DNA from: JANLQB01 sp043735935
Lineage (GTDB): Bacteria > Verrucomicrobiota > Verrucomicrobiia > Chthoniobacterales > Chthoniobacteraceae
Assembly (NCBI GenBank): GCA_043735935.1
Contig: JAYTDO010000212.1
Location: forward strand, 1-7,241
Direction: 5' to 3'
Length of the DNA stretch: 7,241 nucleotides
Part shown: piece by piece, positions 6,673-7,241 of the stretch
Layout of the letters: each line of letters opens with the position of its first letter
How positions within the stretch are numbered: position 1 is the first letter of the stretch
Program-made: the position numbers and the translations under genes
Notes under the pieces: generated by a model
Databases searched by the model: none
What the model saw: only the letters and a program-made list of their open reading frames with translations
What the model was told of the DNA's origin: nothing

Positions 6673-7035
6673 TCACTGAAACACCTGATCGCCCTTCTGC
6701 GGCGATCCATTGGAAATATCGGCGATCACAAACGGTCGCCGCGTGACATCGCCCACGCTGACGATCCCCGTCACCACTCCGTCTCGAAACGTCTTCAGCG
6801 CGGTCCCTTTCGCTGGCACGGGACCCGTCCCCGTGTCGATCAACACAAAATGATCCATCTCGTTCACGAGCGTCACCGTTCCGATCAAGAGCGGTTCCGT
6901 CGGCACGGCCTTCACGACTTTTGGCGGACGTCGAGGCAGCAGATGGAGCGTTTGAAACCGAACGCAACCACTCCCAGGCAAAACCACAATCAAGGCCAGC
7001 GTGGCAGTGCAGCAAAAGCGAATCAAAGAGCGCAT
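6673..7035 (-). CDS. Small putative lipoprotein, unknown function
   Basis: This 120-residue protein has a basic N-terminus and a hydrophobic stretch (residues 10-19, TATLALIVVL) ending PGSGC, with Cys24 as the probable lipidation site. Gly at -3 is an unusual lipobox residue, so lipidation is likely rather than certain. A Pro/Arg/Lys-rich linker (34-48) precedes a small beta-rich domain: IGTVTLVNEMDHFVLIDTG (51-69), PVPAKGTALKTFRDG, VVTGIVSVGDVTRRPFVIADI and a closing Gly-Asp-Gln-Val. This looks like a compact beta barrel on the periplasmic side of a membrane. I do not recognise a named family or function. The ATG at 7035 is preferred to a TTG two codons earlier (7041). No Shine-Dalgarno motif or convincing promoter is visible upstream. 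It is tail-to-tail with the cNMP-fold gene. Confidence 0.78.
   Translation of the reverse strand: MRSLIRFCCTATLALIVVLPGSGCVRFQTLHLLPRRPPKVVKAVPTEPLLIGTVTLVNEMDHFVLIDTGTGPVPAKGTALKTFRDGVVTGIVSVGDVTRRPFVIADISNGSPQKGDQVFQ
6687..6707. terminator. Hairpin just past the cNMP-fold gene (possible terminator)
   Basis: GATCGCC (6687-6693) and GGCGATC (6701-6707) form a perfect 7-base-pair stem with a 7-base loop, 16 bases after the stop at 6671. It lies within the last codons of the convergent lipoprotein gene. There is no T-run after it on the plus strand, so intrinsic termination is doubtful. The repeat could be a coincidence of coding sequence. Confidence 0.25.
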
Positions 7036-7116
7036 AAACAAATCGACACAACATCCATCGCACCGCTACGCAAGCCCGGACACGCCAACAATCTGCGATC
7101 TTGCCGGGAATAGCCT

Positions 7117-7146
7117 TTGACTGGCGTCGAAACCTCGCGCTAAGGT
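7117..7146 (+). promoter_or_regulatory. Probable promoter of the tRNA-Ser gene
   Basis: TTGACT (7117-7122), an 18-base spacer and TAAGGT (7141-7146) precede the tRNA by 14 bases. The following CCGCGC (7147-7152) is a GC-rich discriminator of the kind known from stringently controlled stable-RNA promoters. Transcription would begin near 7153, leaving about eight bases before the tRNA. The rest of the stretch 7036-7160 shows no gene. Confidence 0.5.
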
Positions 7147-7160
7147 CCGCGCAAGAAATT

Positions 7161-7241
7161 GGTGAGGTGGCTGAGTGGTCGAAAGCACCGCTTTGCTAAA
7201 GCGGCATACTCGAAAGGGTATCGAGGGTTCAAATCCCTCGC
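7161..7241 (+). tRNA. tRNA-Ser(GCU), 3' end cut by the window
   Basis: This is a class II tRNA with a full cloverleaf apart from the 3' acceptor strand. The acceptor 5' strand is GGTGAGG (7161-7167). The D stem pairs GCT (7170-7172) with AGC (7184-7186). The anticodon stem CCGCT/AGCGG (7188-7192, 7200-7204) holds the loop TTGCTAA with anticodon GCT at 7195-7197, which reads AGC/AGU serine codons. The long variable arm ATACTC/GGGTAT (7206-7211, 7216-7221) is closed by a GAAA tetraloop, a hallmark of tRNA-Ser. The T stem GAGGG/CCCTC (7223-7227, 7235-7239) has the loop TTCAAAT. About six acceptor bases and the discriminator lie beyond the edge. The first acceptor base visible on the 3' side, G7240, does not pair with G7167. 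Confidence 0.96.

Noticed and set aside
7036..7041. TTG start two codons before the lipoprotein ATG
   Set aside because: It adds only two residues, has no ribosome-binding support, and an ATG is available at 7035.

Overview
The window is a GC-rich, gene-dense bacterial chromosomal segment. It holds seven protein genes, the first cut by the left edge, and a serine tRNA cut by the right edge. A TolC-type outer-membrane channel and a probable lipoprotein indicate a Gram-negative cell envelope. Gene content, a PgeF with an HSGRKG motif and the near-absence of Shine-Dalgarno sequences would fit Verrucomicrobiota or a relative. That assignment is inference from general impression, not a marker-gene result. 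I see no insertion sequence, integrase, phage gene or CRISPR array, and the region reads as ordinary chromosomal backbone.

Left block (+ strand, 2-2571): the C-terminal part of a probable alpha/beta-hydrolase (acetyl xylan esterase-like), whose visible second half looks catalytically degenerate. It is followed 11 bases later by a complete 564-residue ABC permease with two permease domains fused in one chain, of the iron(III)/FbpB-like type. No ATPase or binding protein for it is visible.

Middle block (- strand, 6088 down to 2598): a likely four-gene operon read as MarR-type repressor, TolC-like outer-membrane efflux protein, PgeF/YfiH-family enzyme and SAM-dependent methyltransferase. The first two genes overlap by 10 bases, and the next gaps are 11 and 43 bases. 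Its promoter region (6093-6132) has a TTGACC-16-TATCTT promoter whose -10 box sits at the centre of a 28-base dyad. This is a strong candidate for the MarR autoregulatory operator. The operon ends facing the ABC permease, with a 26-base gap holding a small hairpin.

Right block: a single-domain cyclic-nucleotide-binding-fold protein (+) is transcribed divergently from the marR operon. It ends one base from a convergent small lipoprotein gene (-). A short intergenic stretch then carries a probable stable-RNA promoter for tRNA-Ser(GCU).

I did not find a clearly new system. The points most worth a second look are the marR promoter/operator and its pump-less efflux operon, and the cNMP-fold protein that lacks both a DNA-binding domain and the phosphate-binding arginine. 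Less striking are the degenerate hydrolase half, the enlarged TolC loop and the lack of Shine-Dalgarno motifs.
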